Shown here in pieces: positions 46,281-57,395 of a stretch of DNA of 64,000 nucleotides. Every line of letters starts with the position of its first letter. Within the stretch, counting starts at the first letter, position 1. The notes below the pieces were generated by a model. It saw nothing but the letters and a program-made list of their open reading frames with translations. It was not told the DNA's origin and searched no databases. A program made the position numbers and the translations under genes. Origin of the DNA: Phocoena phocoena (Eukaryota; Chordata; Mammalia; Artiodactyla; Phocoenidae); NCBI RefSeq assembly GCF_963924675.1, contig NC_089222.1, positions 133,946,281 through 134,010,280 on the forward strand, in the 5' to 3' direction.

Positions 46281-46328
46281 CTTCCACAGCACCTGCACGG
46301 GGTCCAGTTCAATGTACGCTCCGGGCAG
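46281..46328 (-). other. Possible 48-nt exon on the minus strand
   Basis: The minus strand reads CACCCCAG, then 48 open bases coding LPGAYIELDPVQVLWK, then the strong donor GTAAGAGTG. Phase 0 at both ends. The pyrimidine tract is weak and the frame meets a stop just upstream, so it would need true splicing. The peptide is not recognised. Confidence 0.22.
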
Positions 46329-46794
46329 CTGGGGTGTTTTAATTTAGCCACTGACAGCGCACAGGTAGCTTCCCACATCCCCATCTTAGTCCCAGATGCC
46401 GTGGAGACCCCAGCGTATGGATTGAAGGCAACACCGGCATAGTCCCTTTAATTTCTGATACTCTATAGCCTCGATAGCAACTCCACCCCCCAAAAAGTGG
46501 TGACAATCACCATGACTCAGGCAACTTTCGGAAACCCTTTTCTCTGACCACACAGCTATTCTGTCCCAAATAATTTTGTCTTGAATAACGAGCAGAGTAC
46601 GAGCTAGCAAGGCCATAACACGGGCGTGTTCACTTGCATCTCTGAGGCACCTATAGGCTCCTTCAGAACTTCCGTTCTTTTGGCCTCCCCAGTGGTGCTG
46701 GGGCTGTGTAAAGGGAGGGATGCTCGGGGAACACTTGTTAGCTTGATGTTTGCTTAACGATGGGAATGATCTCCAAACTTGATTGATCAGGGTT

Positions 46795-47800
46795 GCATTT
46801 GTTCTCAGATTATGCAATGTAGTATTTGGTTACTTGAGGTTAAACTTTATGCTTTAGTTGTAGATACAGTAAAGAACCGAATGATGTATATAAAACTAAC
46901 TTAGGGTACGTGTGTATGTGTAAGAAAGAATGAAAGAGAGACAGGGAGGGACAAAGAAATTGCCTAAGGGCAGTCTATAAACAAAGTACTATTCACGTGG
47001 GCAAAATGTTTCTCATATCAGGCATTTTGCAATTCCTTAAGCCTTCATGAGCACTGAATTGATAGATACACCTCTGATTCCAGGCAACAGTTGGTGAAAC
47101 AAACCATACGTTCCTGTCTGGTGCACGGGGTCCAGAGAGAGCCCATTCTAACCGAGAACAAAGGTTTGTGCGTATAATTCCACGCACAATGCAGCATAAT
47201 GATTGACAGACTGACTATGAGGCCAAGTTGGCCTCATCCGGCCTTTCTTAAGTGCAATATGGCAGGCATAACGTGCCATATGAATGCTGAACTCCTGGCA
47301 AGACCTGCAAAGGAGACAATGCAGCTGGCAGCCTGACACTGGAGCAGCTGGGAGGGGAAGGCTTGGTTTCTACACGTTAACACATTTGACATTTGGTATC
47401 TAAAGGGGAGAGCTAATAAATAACCTGCCAACGATGACACTCTGAAATGACAGCTTTTATTACCAGCCAGTTAATCCTGCACGCCAGCTCTGTCCTTTCA
47501 GGCCACCTGGTGTTACATTCTTATTTACTTAATTTTGTTTTCCTGGGGCCTGAACTTGGAAAGTTTGTCTTCTGCCAGTGTCATATTTTGAAGCTGATTC
47601 AAGGGCTAGGGCAGTGGCTGGTTGTAGGTAATTCAGCACTAAGGTCTGCAGGAAATGGGCGGTCTCAGCAGATGGTCTTGAGTTTGGGGTTCACCTCCAA
47701 GAAGACAGTTAGTCATCCTGAGACCAAAGGAGTAGAAGAAATTCACCTCTTGACAGCTACCTCTTTTCAGAACCAATATGCATAGTTTCTGCCTCAACCG
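46795..47800. other. 1 kb repeat-free DNA with three dyad motifs
   Basis: No mobile element recognised until the L2/MIR-like trace at about 47805-47870. Three inverted repeats follow each other at 47166-47189, 47217-47237 and 47257-47281. Regulatory role possible, unproven. Confidence 0.45.
47166..47281. promoter_or_regulatory. Cluster of three dyad-symmetric motifs
   Basis: TTGTGCG..CGCACAA (7-base arms, 10-base spacer), ATGAGGCCAAGTTGGCCTCAT is avoided in full here but its arms are ATGAGGCCAA and TTGGCCTCAT (one-base centre), and ATATGGCA..TGCCATAT (8-base arms, 9-base spacer). All three are perfect. NFI-like TTGGC/GCCAA and TGGCA/TGCCA half sites are included. Confidence 0.55.
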
Positions 47801-47879
47801 AATCCCAAACATTTATTGAGCATCTACTATGTGTCCCCATAATAGATGTTCTGGGGATATGAAAATAGGCTAGTTACAT

Positions 47880-48352
47880 TAAAAAAAGAATGAAATAATG
47901 CCATTTGCAGCAACATGGATGGACCTAGAGATTATCACACTAAGTGAAGTAAGTCAGACAGAAAAAAAACAAGTACAGTATCACTTATTTGTGGAATCTA
48001 AAAAATATGTTACAAGTGAACTTACTTACAAAACAGAAACAGACTCACAGACGTAGAAAACAATATTATGGTTACCAAACAGGAAAGTCAGGGGAGGGGA
48101 GGGATAAACTGGCAGTTTGGGATGAACAGATACACACCACTATATATAAAACAGGTAAACAACAAGGACCTACTGTATAGCACAGGGAACTATATTCATA
48201 ATAATAACTTATAATGGAAAAGAATCAGAAAAAGAATATATAAAAAGAATGGAAAAGAATCAGCAAAAGAATATATATATCTGAATCACTTTGCTGTGCG
48301 CTTGAAACTAACACAGCATTGTAAGTCAACTGTACTTTAGTAAAAAAAATAA
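47880..48352 (+). mobile_element. LINE-1 ORF2 end and 3' UTR
   Basis: AATAATGCCATTTGCAGCAA, TTGTGGAATCTAAAAAATAT, GCACAGGGAACTATATTCAT and CTTTGCTGTGCGCTTGAAAC, ending in an A-rich tail. Contains a 35-bp tandem duplication at 48213-48282. It interrupts an L2/MIR-like trace. Confidence 0.93.
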
Positions 48353-48354
48353 TT

Positions 48355-48597
48355 TTTAAATCAGTCTGTCCAAAGATGCAGCCCATTCTTTTAAGGCCAA
48401 GGCTGACAACAGCAGAGAAGGCCCTCACGTAAGAAATCTCAATAGTGGGATATGAGCTATAATAGGAATAGACACAGAGTGCTGTGGGGTCAGAGATGCA
48501 CAGGTAATTCCTTATTCCTTGGAGGATTAGGAAGAAGCTGCCCAGAACTGTGAAGGGTCTGAGACGCTACCCTATTTGCAAGCTGACAGGTCAGCAG
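48355..48597. other. Unique DNA
   Basis: Nothing recognised. Confidence 0.4.
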
Positions 48598-48921
48598 AGG
48601 TTATGAACTGAATGTTTGTATCCCCCTGCCACAAATTCATACATGGTCTACTCCCCATGTGATGGTATCTGGAGGTGGGGCCTTTGGGAGGTAAACGAGT
48701 GGGATCTCACCATGAGATTAATGTCCTTATAATAAGAAACCAGAGCTCTCTCATCACCATGCGAGGACAGAGTAACAAGGAAGAGAGCTCTCATCAGAAC
48801 ACGACCATGCTGGCACCCTGACCTTGGACTTCCAGACTCCAGAACTGTGAGAAATAAAAGTCTGTTGTTTAAGCCACCCAGTCTATGGTATTTTGTTATA
48901 GCAGTCTAAGCCGACTAAGGT
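48598..48921 (+). mobile_element. MaLR LTR (MST-like)
   Basis: TTATGAACTGAATGTTTGTA, GTGATGGTATCTGGAGGTGG, GAACTGTGAGAAATAAAAGT and TTTGTTATAGCAGTCTAAGC in order. Near full-length solo LTR. Confidence 0.9.
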
Positions 48922-49560
48922 AACCAGTCCCAGTTTCATGGATGCTTCCAGGAGGCACAAACCTCCCAGGTCAGAGACAAAGGACTTTATGACTCACAGC
49001 AATAGCCGTAGGCAAAGTGTCAGCTTTTGTGCAGTTTCCCCAAGCCCGATTCCCTCAGAGCGACACAAAGAAGACCAAGCATCCCCTGTACACACAGAAA
49101 GGAACCCTCAGCTTAGGGAACTCAAATCTTTTATAGTGAGCGGTCAACACGCCTGTCCTTCGCCCTGGAGGAAGAAGTTCATTCACTCTATCTTCCGGAC
49201 TGTTTGTTGCACGAAAGAGAGTCTGGAACAAAATAAGAGTGCCTCTGTTCTTGTGCAAAGAATTCTCCCCTGGAGAACTAGCTCCCAGCAGAGGTCGTCA
49301 AACCAGTGAACGTCAGAGCCCATCAAAGGAATTTCTAAAGCCCAAGGCACATTCAAAGAAAGAAGCAGGAATTTTCTCAAGGGTTCATTTCTCTCCTATC
49401 AGGCTATCTATAGGATCCTCTTAAAATACAATCCACTTCCTGGAGAAACAGCTGAGGAGCTGTAACATCACTGAAGAGCACAAGGAACCATGGGAAGCAG
49501 GCTGTGTGCAGAAAGCCGGGGCTCAGAGTGCGGGTGTATCAGAAGTGAGGCAGGAAGAGA
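48922..49560. other. Unique DNA, no recognised feature
   Basis: An open frame of 123 codons at 48938-49309 has no domain or splice support. Confidence 0.4.
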
Positions 49561-49564
49561 CATT

Positions 49565-50012
49565 CCAGGCCCTTCGTGGTCTGGTCTTTGCCCAGGTCTC
49601 CAGCCTTGTGTCTGCCAGCTTCCTGCCTCATACTTTGTACTCCTAGCACTTCCAGATGCTATGGTCTTGGTTCTCCATCTTGCGATTTCTCTCACCCCTT
49701 TATCGTTTACTTTTTACCCTCAAACTCACTTCACGTGACTCACTCCCTCACCCTTTAAGAACTGGCTCAAATAGTGTCAGCTGCAGGCACCTCCTACATT
49801 ACCTCACCCAGCCTGAGGTCCCTTCTCTGTGCTTCCTGTAACCCTCTATGCCCACCTCTCTCACTACCCTTCTATACATTCTTAGTTTTCCGTGTGTATT
49901 TTTCTCCCCACTGGACTCTGGGGTATCTAGAGCAATGGATTTTCCCTGTTGTGCTCCTATCACGGCACCCAGCACTGAGCCATTACCAAACAAACACTCA
50001 GTAAATGAATGA
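49565..50012 (+). mobile_element. L2 LINE 3' region
   Basis: TCTGCCAGCTTCCTGCCTCA, GAACTGGCTCAAATAGTGTC, GGTCCCTTCTCTGTGCTTCC, CCCAGCACTGAGCCATTACC and ACTCAGTAAATGAATGAC in L2 order. Confidence 0.8.
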
Positions 50013-50014
50013 CT

Positions 50015-51075
50015 CTCACCTTCTCTTCCACCCCATCCTTGACATCTTAAGTCTGGGTCTACAAAAGTCTAAAGATCCATTAGCAAATGTGAAGATTACA
50101 GACGAATTCAACCACATGCCACGGAAAACTCAGTTATTTTCAAGTAGCCCTCAAAGGGTCATGAGGTAGTGAAATTTAGTTCTTTTTCTCCACTATTATT
50201 ATTTATTTTTTACTATTTCCCCCTTCTTCCTCTCCTGAAATGCAGTCATCGACTGCATCAGCCTCTGTCTCTCTCTTTTTCCTTTATTTCCTGCCAGTTG
50301 CAGGCGACAGTAATGCATAACCCTCCTGGTGTCTTAAAGGTGCCACTCATCTCTGTTATACAGAGGAAAAATGAGAAACAGAAGATGCCCTGATGGTTCC
50401 AAACCTTTGATTCTGTTTTGAGAGTTGATGATGAGCATTGGTGATAGACATCCCTGAGAATCTGATGAAATACATAGACCTTCTCTCCCTGCAAATGTAT
50501 ATCCCACCTACCCACAAAATTTTGCAGACAATTGCTGGGGTTGAAAGAAGCCCATAGTCTCCAAGTTTAAAAAAAAATTTCACTAAACAAGGTACCCAAA
50601 GTAAGTCCGTTCACTACTTTAATTTCGCTATGTCCTCAGCTTCTGCAGTGATAGCACACACACTCTCTGGAGAAGGCTCACCCCTGCAGCTCTTGTAAAG
50701 TGAACCAACCATCAAATATGACAAAGGCAACTGTGGTGCAGATGGTGTGTGACCATTTGACAACTTTGGCCTCACTGCATGGGAGTAATAAATAGGCAGT
50801 GAAGCCATGAAAAGAGTTTCCAGCCATCTTTAGACCCGTGGAAGTTCAGCTTGACCTAGAAATTCTGCATTTATTATTTCTACGTCCTCCCACTCCTGGC
50901 CATTTTGTGTTACTTCTGCTACTGCAAGTCTTATTGAACTGGCAAAATTGAGTCCTATGTGTCATAAATACATTCTCTGTGTGCGCCCCCATCTTCCAAG
51001 GAACACAGGTTTCCCTGAAAATAAAACAGAAGTGTAGAAAGAAGGAGCAAGACATCTTGTATGCTGGATTTATAA
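50015..51075. other. Unique DNA, no recognised feature
   Basis: Nothing supportable. Confidence 0.4.
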
Positions 51076-51079
51076 TCTG

Positions 51080-51232
51080 AGTTCAGCCATAGGCACCTGT
51101 CTAGCCCACAGGGCTGTTCCTACCTTTGAAGGTAGGAACTATGTTGTGGTCATGTCTGCACCCCCCCGACTCAACATATAATAGGTGCGTGACAGATAAA
51201 TGCCTGTTAAACAAATAAATGAGTGAAAGGAC
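51080..51232 (+). mobile_element. L2 LINE 3' end
   Basis: GGTAGGAACTATGTTGTGGT, then ATAATAGGTGCGTGACAGAT and AAACAAATAAATGAGTG. Confidence 0.65.
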
Positions 51233-51466
51233 GTTTATAGTCTGAAGTTCACAATTAATAGCTGGTGCCTCACGATGTCTTTTCTCTCCAAAGGTGCAGA
51301 AATTTACTGTATCCCGCAGCCCCAAATCCATCGCCAGTTTTCAGCATAAAATTCATGCCACGCTTTTACCTATGCTCTTTCTCCCTCAACTTCAGGGGGT
51401 CTTGAACGTTTGGGGGCCAGAGCAAAATGAAACCCTTCAGAGGGAAGTGACACCATATATCATGCT

Positions 51467-51806
51467 TGTTATGGACTGAATGTCCATTCACTGTTAAATC
51501 CTAACCCCCAGTGTGATGGTCTTAAAAAGCGGGACCTTTGGAGGTGATTAGGGATTGATGGTGGGGTCCTTATGACGGGATTAGTGTCCTTATAATAGAG
51601 ACCCCAGAAACTCCATCACCACTTCCACCATGTGAGGACATAGTGAGAAGTTAGCTGTCTGTGAACCAGGAAGCTCTCACCAGGCACCAAATCAACCAGC
51701 ACCTTGATCTTGGACTGCCCTGCAGAACTGTGAGAAATACATTTCTGTCGTTTATAAGCCACACGGTCTATGGTATTTTGTTATAGCAACCTGAACAGAC
51801 TAAGGC
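51467..51806 (+). mobile_element. MaLR LTR (MST/THE1-like)
   Basis: TGTTATGGACTGAATGTCC opens it, followed by GTGATGGTCTTAAAAAGCGG, CCATGTGAGGACATAGTGAG and GAACTGTGAGAAATACATTT; TAGCAACCTGAACAGACTAA closes it. Confidence 0.9.
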
Positions 51807-53185
51807 AACGGTATTAATTGAACCTACTTTGCATTCTGCTTTCCGGGCTCTGTTGACTCCTGTACCCAGGCCCCAGCCCCCCAATCACTGGTCCTGTGAG
51901 CCCCCTGATCCTATGGGCTAGCCCCAGGACAGGGTGAGCATCCCACACCTGCAGGCCCCCAGAGTTGGCATCTGCACATGTTGTCACAGTGATCCTCATA
52001 CGAAACCCTCCACTTGACAGCAAGATGGCAGCCTCCACCCCGACCCTGCCCTGGGGTCTCCCTGGGGATGTCTCACCTCTGCTCAGGGACAGTTCCACTC
52101 AGATCTCCCTCTGGTCTCCACCTGGGGCCTCCTTCACATCTGCGCCTCTCCCCAAGTCCAGAGCTTGGCCAGTTCTGCCCTGAAGCCCCAGGGCTCTGAG
52201 GCCACACTGGAGCTATGGGGGGAGGACAGAGACCTGCCCCCAACCCCCAACTCTGTCATCTGGATGTACTAGAGTCTCATGCGATCTCTCATGGATTCAC
52301 CTCTCTCAGCCTCTTGTCTTAGCCTCATCCTCTAAGGGGCATCAAAGCATCCAATAGTGGGAAGTGGTGGGTGTGGTAGAAACGCTACCCCTTCACCTCT
52401 ATTCTCCCACACTCTACCATCTCCCCTCCCTCCTCAGCTCAGGCGCCCCCAAGCTTCTCCTTCCTCCTTCTCCTTTAGTCCAAAGATGCAAGTCGAAACA
52501 TGCAACATGAATAACACACTGTCAGGGGCAGCCCCCTGGAAGACAGGAGCAGTCACCTGTCCGCCCACCCTCAGGTCTCTCCCACTCATAGCATCCAGGG
52601 CTACGAGCAGCTGTGAGGCAGACAACTGCATCCTGCTTGTAAGTGGCCCCTGGCCCCGCCCCCATCTCTAGTCTACCTGATTACGTCAGATGAAATCAGC
52701 ATCAAATGAGAGAAGGACAGGAGCAACACATTCCTTTCAGGATAATGAAACATGAGGGAAGACGGCAAAGGTTCTGTGCCCAGAATCTGTCTCCGATGTT
52801 AATTTTGTCTTGTTTCATTTTAACATGAGCTGAAAGGATCCCTCCTCTGGCCTGGGAGCCTCCCCCAGGGGCAGTCAGCACAGTTAAGGAGAGGGTGTGT
52901 GTGGCCGGGCCTGGAGATCCTGGTGTTGTACCATCCTCAATAGTAAGGAGAAAGGTCTCCCAAATCCTGAAGCGTTCACAAGCAAAGGTCTGCGTTAGTG
53001 GGTCCTTCCAGCCACTGCCGATTAGAATCAGAAATCCACGGCCAGATCCCCCAGCAGCAACGGAAATAGGAACTCGTGTGTCTTGGCCCAAAGGGAAATG
53101 ATGTCATTCCATTTTACTAAAGTTTGAGCAATTTGCTCTTGACACGATAGATGGTGGATGACAGGTAGATAATAAAAATATTAAT
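51807..53185. other. 1.4 kb repeat-free DNA
   Basis: Moderately GC-rich between 51840 and 52680, with many open frames but no acceptable exon structure. No gene supported. Confidence 0.4.
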
Positions 53186-53188
53186 AAT

Positions 53189-53208
53189 AAAGATAGATAG
53201 ATAGATGA
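53189..53208. repeat. Short (GATA)n run
   Basis: Four to five units. Confidence 0.8.
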
Positions 53209-53209
53209 T

Positions 53210-53513
53210 ATATGCAATCAAGGTGAACAATAAGGAGCTCTGGAATTGCATAAATAACTTCAAGAGAATGAATCTGTAGAAAGAAAGAAAAGGTCTCTGT
53301 TTCCTTTTTCCATTTTGCCCTGAAAGCCATTCTCTTTCTCTAAGAAAGGTATTTTCTTTAAGAGGGCCACTGCTTCCAATTGTAACCTGTTAAACTATTC
53401 CTTTTTTTTTCAAGACAGCAGATTTGTCCCTGCTTTGGTTTTATTTAATTTTTCTGACACTTTAGTAAGCGCCTCTGCCACTGGCCAGGAGAGCTTTGGT
53501 GACAATTCTGAAA
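53210..53513. other. Unique DNA
   Basis: Nothing recognised. Confidence 0.4.
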
Positions 53514-53715
53514 TGGTTTCTCAACATTGGCTCGAATGCTACTTGGGGCCAGAGAATTCATTGGTGAGAGGCTGCCCCGTGCATTGTGAGTTGTTTGGCA
53601 GCATTCTTCACTTCTACCCAGTGGAGGCCAGTTGTGACATCCAGAAGTGTCTTCAAGACATTGCTCAATGGCCCCTGGGAGGCAAAATTGCCCCCACTTG
53701 GGAACCGCAGTTCTG
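53514..53715 (-). mobile_element. MER20-like hAT DNA transposon, antisense
   Basis: GGTTTCTCAACATTGGCTC at the left, GTGCATTGTGAGTTGTTTGG inside, and CTGGGAGGCAAAATTGCCCC then GGGAACCGC at the right match reverse-complement MER20. Confidence 0.85.
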
Positions 53716-54530
53716 AAACAATAGGGCTGTGGTGACGGGGAATCTCAGTCACCCCCAGTGAAGTGGACACAGTATTTTTAACCTCTCCAGAAGTTGGAGG
53801 AGTCACACCTGTGCCTTTTCATGCACATCCCTGTACCTGTGCAAGAAATGGGAAAACAGCCATTGTCTTAGTAAGTCCCTCTGTGTGGCCAGAATAAAGG
53901 AATGGAGGAAACCTTTCAGGAAAAGAAATCGAAAGACACTTGCACATCCAAAATGATCAATGACTGGCAACTGCAATCTTCAGTCACTTAAACTCTGCAG
54001 GCTTCTGTTTTCTACCATGAGGTGAAGAGGGAGCCCACCAAAGCCCCCTCAGCCCTGCCCGTGCTGTGTTCCTTCCCCTCTACATGGAAAGCACTCGATT
54101 CACCTGCCCACACCTAGAGTTTAAGGGAAACAGGACACATTCATTCAACAACCACTGAGATCTGTGCCTTGTCAGGAGGTGGATACAGGATGGGTTCGTT
54201 ACACATCCCAGGTTCAGCTGCTCATCGCTCGAAGGCCAAGGCTTGGGAGACGAGTGTTGGTGGGAAAAGAAAGTCTGCTCTATTCAGAAGCCCGGCAACC
54301 TGGGGAAAAGGCAGACTCATGTCCAAGAATCAACTCCCAACTACTGATCGGGGGCAAGAGGTTTTAAAGGGGAGTTTCAGGGGTGCACAGGCGAAGGGAG
54401 GGGGCTACGTGCAGAACAGCACAGTCAGCTCTGATGGTCATCTTGAAATTGGTCATCAGTGGTCTGATCAGCATCATCTTGATTGTTTTAGGTACAGTTA
54501 ATCTTCAATTCCAGGATTGTTTTGTTCCCA
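53716..54530. other. Unique DNA, no recognised feature
   Basis: Nothing supportable. Confidence 0.4.
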
Positions 54531-54540
54531 TTCTCTTTTT

Positions 54541-54755
54541 TTGTTTGTTTGTTTTTTGTTTTGGCGGTACGCGGGCCTCTCACTGTTGTGACCTCTCCTG
54601 TGGCAGAGCACAGGCTCTGGACGCGCAGGCTCAGCGGCCATGGCTCACGGGCCCAGCCGCTCCGCAGCATGTGGGATCTTCCCGGACCGAGGCATGAACC
54701 CGCGTCCCCTGCATCGGCAGGCGGACTCTCAACCACCGCGCCACCAGGGAAGCCC
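54541..54755 (-). mobile_element. CHR SINE, short form, antisense
   Basis: Full-length copy; the tail side is (TTTG)n-like. TSD TCTCTTTTT at 54532-54540 and 54756-54764. Confidence 0.95.
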
Positions 54756-54774
54756 TCTCTTTTTTTTTTTTTGA

Positions 54775-56085
54775 TTAACAAATATACTTTTAATTACTCT
54801 AGGGCTAATATATAAAATAGAGGTAAGAGACGAAAAGCATTAAATTTTGGAGTGGAAAGGATTCAGAGATAATCTAATTCAGTGGTCTACAATCTGTGGG
54901 TTCCAAGAGTTTCTGCAAAGGGTCTGCAATTCCATATGCACATTTATATTTTCTCCACTCATGCAATTAATGATATTTACACTTAACCCTACAACTCCCC
55001 ACCACTGCTGAATTTTAAAATGACAAGAGCCCTTTTACTTGAACAGACTAAGAACATTGATCTAGTCCAATTCTCTGTTAATTAGAAGCAGAGCTGTTGT
55101 TCCCATTTTCTTGAGACCAGTTCTTAGAGTTGTGCAAGATGGAGCAGCTTATGTCATGGCTACAGTCTGGTCATCATGTAGTTAACTTCTTCCACCTGGT
55201 GGCGGTTTCAGTATCTATAAGACAGCTCACAGGACACGTCTCAGGATATTATCTGTAGCCCTTGAGGAGGAACAAAAGGTCCTTGACTTTGTTTAATGGC
55301 TAAATTATTATTATCTTTTTTGACTGTTTTCTTTCGCTACTGCATTTTCTCACTTCTCTGATTAAATTTATTCTTTGGCTGAAGTTTTTCTACAGATAAG
55401 AGGCAGGGGGAGGACATGCGGGGGAGGGTGTGTCCCAGGAAGTCCCCATAGGGTCCTGCTCAGTTACAGTTTCTCTATAAGGACAGTTAGGTCCAAATCA
55501 GTGCAAAAACGCTTACATCCCACCAGAAGGAGCAGAAGTATCTACTCCTACTTTGTATGTGCCTGAGTCTTCGTGCAGGTACTGCTTTTTCCTTCCTCCA
55601 CTCACCACGTGACTCAGTCAATCCCTGGCAGGGACCCCTTTGGCCATCTGGTGAAGCCTGTGGACGCTTCCTCAGAAAAAAGTTTTGAAATTCATGAAAT
55701 AAGACACATAATGTTACAACGGGAACCAACTATATTGAAAGACAGTTATTGAAAAGATTATCAACCGTGATATAGTTATATCCGTGTTTCTTTATGAACA
55801 CACTACCAAGGTCTGGGGCAGACCTAATAATTACAACCTTTTTGGAGTGGTGATGAGCACAGCTGACATTTTGAGGTGTCTGCCTTAACTGTTGTATGAT
55901 ACAAAATAGATCTTAGATCTGTGATGTCTACTGGTTTCAAAGCTGAAGGCACTATTAATACTACTGGCCTATGTTTGTCATTAAAGGAAACGTTCAATTT
56001 CAGTTAGAGGACAGTTAAAATAAAACTACAAGTTCTTAGATCAAGTTCACCAACCTCCTGAATTTGCAGGTCCGTAGATTCCAGT
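54775..56085. other. 1.3 kb without a recognised element
   Basis: 54880-55080 and 55195-55320 have the feel of very old interspersed repeats, but I cannot assign them. No exon supported. Confidence 0.35.
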
Positions 56086-56089
56086 AGCT

Positions 56090-56330
56090 TCCAGAGCCCT
56101 GGTGTAGGAACACTGCTTGCCTCATCACAGGGACTGGCTGGTGACCCAAGCTGGCCAGTCTTGTCCCTGTGGACTTTTTCAAGGAGGTGAGTTTTAAAGG
56201 GATGTGAGTTTTTCAGGGATGAGTAGTTGACCCAAACCAGACCAACCAGGGTCCTCTCTGGAACTTTTCTGGCAAAACTCTCAAGGAAGATTCTCTCTGT
56301 ACACAGAGGATATTGTGGGAGTATTATTTT
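56090..56330. repeat. Unassigned old repeat with two related subunits
   Basis: GTGACCCAAGCTGGCCAGTC at 56142-56161 and TTGACCCAAACCAGACCAAC at 56228-56247 start two related subunits about 86 bases apart, each followed by TCC..GGACTTTT or TCTGGAACTTTT. This matches a recurrent ancient element that I cannot name. Confidence 0.45.
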
Positions 56331-56403
56331 TAAATATAGACTTTATGCTCCAGAGAAACTGAAGGAATGGAGGAAGGGAGGGGATGCTTTAAAATTCTAG
56401 TCT

Positions 56404-56716
56404 GGGACTTTCCTGGTGGCGCAGTGGTTAAGAATCTGCCTGCCAATGCAGGGGACACAGGTTCAAGCCCTGGTCCAGGAAGATCCCATGTGCCGTGGAG
56501 CAACTAAGCCCACGCACCACAATTACTGAGCCCGTGAGCCACAACTACTGAAGCCCGCACGCCTAAAGCCCGTGCTCTGCAACAAGAGAAGCCACCGCAA
56601 TGAGAAGCCCGCGCACCGCAACAAAGAGTAGCCCCTGCTCGCCGCAACTAGAGAAAAGCCCACACGCAGCAACGAAGACCCAACGCGGCCATAAATAAAT
56701 AAATTTATATTTAAAA
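56404..56716 (+). mobile_element. CHR SINE, long form
   Basis: About 310 bp with the extra 3' module (AACTACTGAAGCCCGCACGC, CGCAACTAGAGAAAAGCCCA) and an AATAAATAAAT tail. AAAATTCTAGTCT at 56391-56403 recurs at 56935-56947, on the far side of the next SINE. Confidence 0.96.
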
Positions 56717-56726
56717 AAAATTCTAG

Positions 56727-56934
56727 GGTTTCCCTGGTGCCACGGTGGTTGAGAGTCCACCTGCTGATGCAGGGGACACGGGTTCGTGCCCCGGTCTGGG
56801 AAGACCCCACATGCTGTGGAGCAGCTGGGCCCATGAGCCATGGCCGCTGAGCCTGCGCGTCCGGAGCCTGTGCTCCGCAACGGGAGAGGCCACAGCAGTG
56901 AGAGGCCACGTACTGCAAAAAAAAAAAAAGAAAA
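56727..56934 (+). mobile_element. CHR SINE, short form, in tandem with the previous copy
   Basis: Head GGGTTTCCCTGGTGCCACGG, intact B-box, A-rich tail. AAAATTCTAG precedes it at 56717-56726 and follows it at 56935-56944, so it inserted in the 3' TSD of the long copy. Confidence 0.96.
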
Positions 56935-56950
56935 AAAATTCTAGTCTATC

Positions 56951-57395
56951 TGTGATGGTTCATTTTATGTGTCAACTTGCCTGGACCACAGGCTACCCAT
57001 ATATCAGGTCAAATATTATTCTGGGTGTGCCTGTGAGGGTGTTTCTGGATGAGATTATCATTTGAGTCAGTGGACTGAGTCAAGGAGATGACCTTCCCCA
57101 ATGGGGTGGATGCTTCGGGCCTCATCCAACCCAATGAAGGTCTGAATAGCAGAAAAGGCTGAGTAAGGGAGACCTCACTCTCTCTGCCTGACTGTCTTCA
57201 AGCTGGGGCATCGCTCTTCTGCCTTCAGACTCAGACTCGAAGTAGGACCACACCATCGGCTCTCCTGGGCCTCGAGCTCGCCAACTGCAGAGCTCAGGAC
57301 CCCTCAGCTACCATAATCACATGAGCCAATTCCTTATAATAAATCTCTCTACATTTCCCATTGGTTCTGTTTCTCTGGAGAGCCCCAGCTAATAG
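56951..57395 (+). mobile_element. ERVL-type solo LTR (MLT2-like)
   Basis: Opens TGTGATGGTTCATTTTATGT; GAGGGTGTTTCTGGATGAGA and CACATGAGCCAATTCCTTAT inside; ends TTCTCTGGAGAGCCCCAGCT. No internal viral region. Confidence 0.88.

Larger units (their letters stand above)
45870..46790. other. Unique DNA with a CpG-richer patch
   Basis: 46040-46345 has more CpG than its surroundings, a perfect X-box and a minus-strand exon candidate. No repeat family recognised; a very old repeat cannot be excluded. Confidence 0.45.

Noticed and set aside
52357..52671. Open frames in the GC-richer 51.8-52.7 kb segment as an exon cluster
   Set aside because: Frames overlap on both strands, acceptors lack pyrimidine tracts and the donors are weak; no consistent exon chain can be drawn.
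4272..57395. Three ERVL-type LTRs as the edges of one provirus
   Set aside because: They are tens of kilobases apart, differ in orientation, and no gag, pol or env sequence lies between them; each is a solo LTR.
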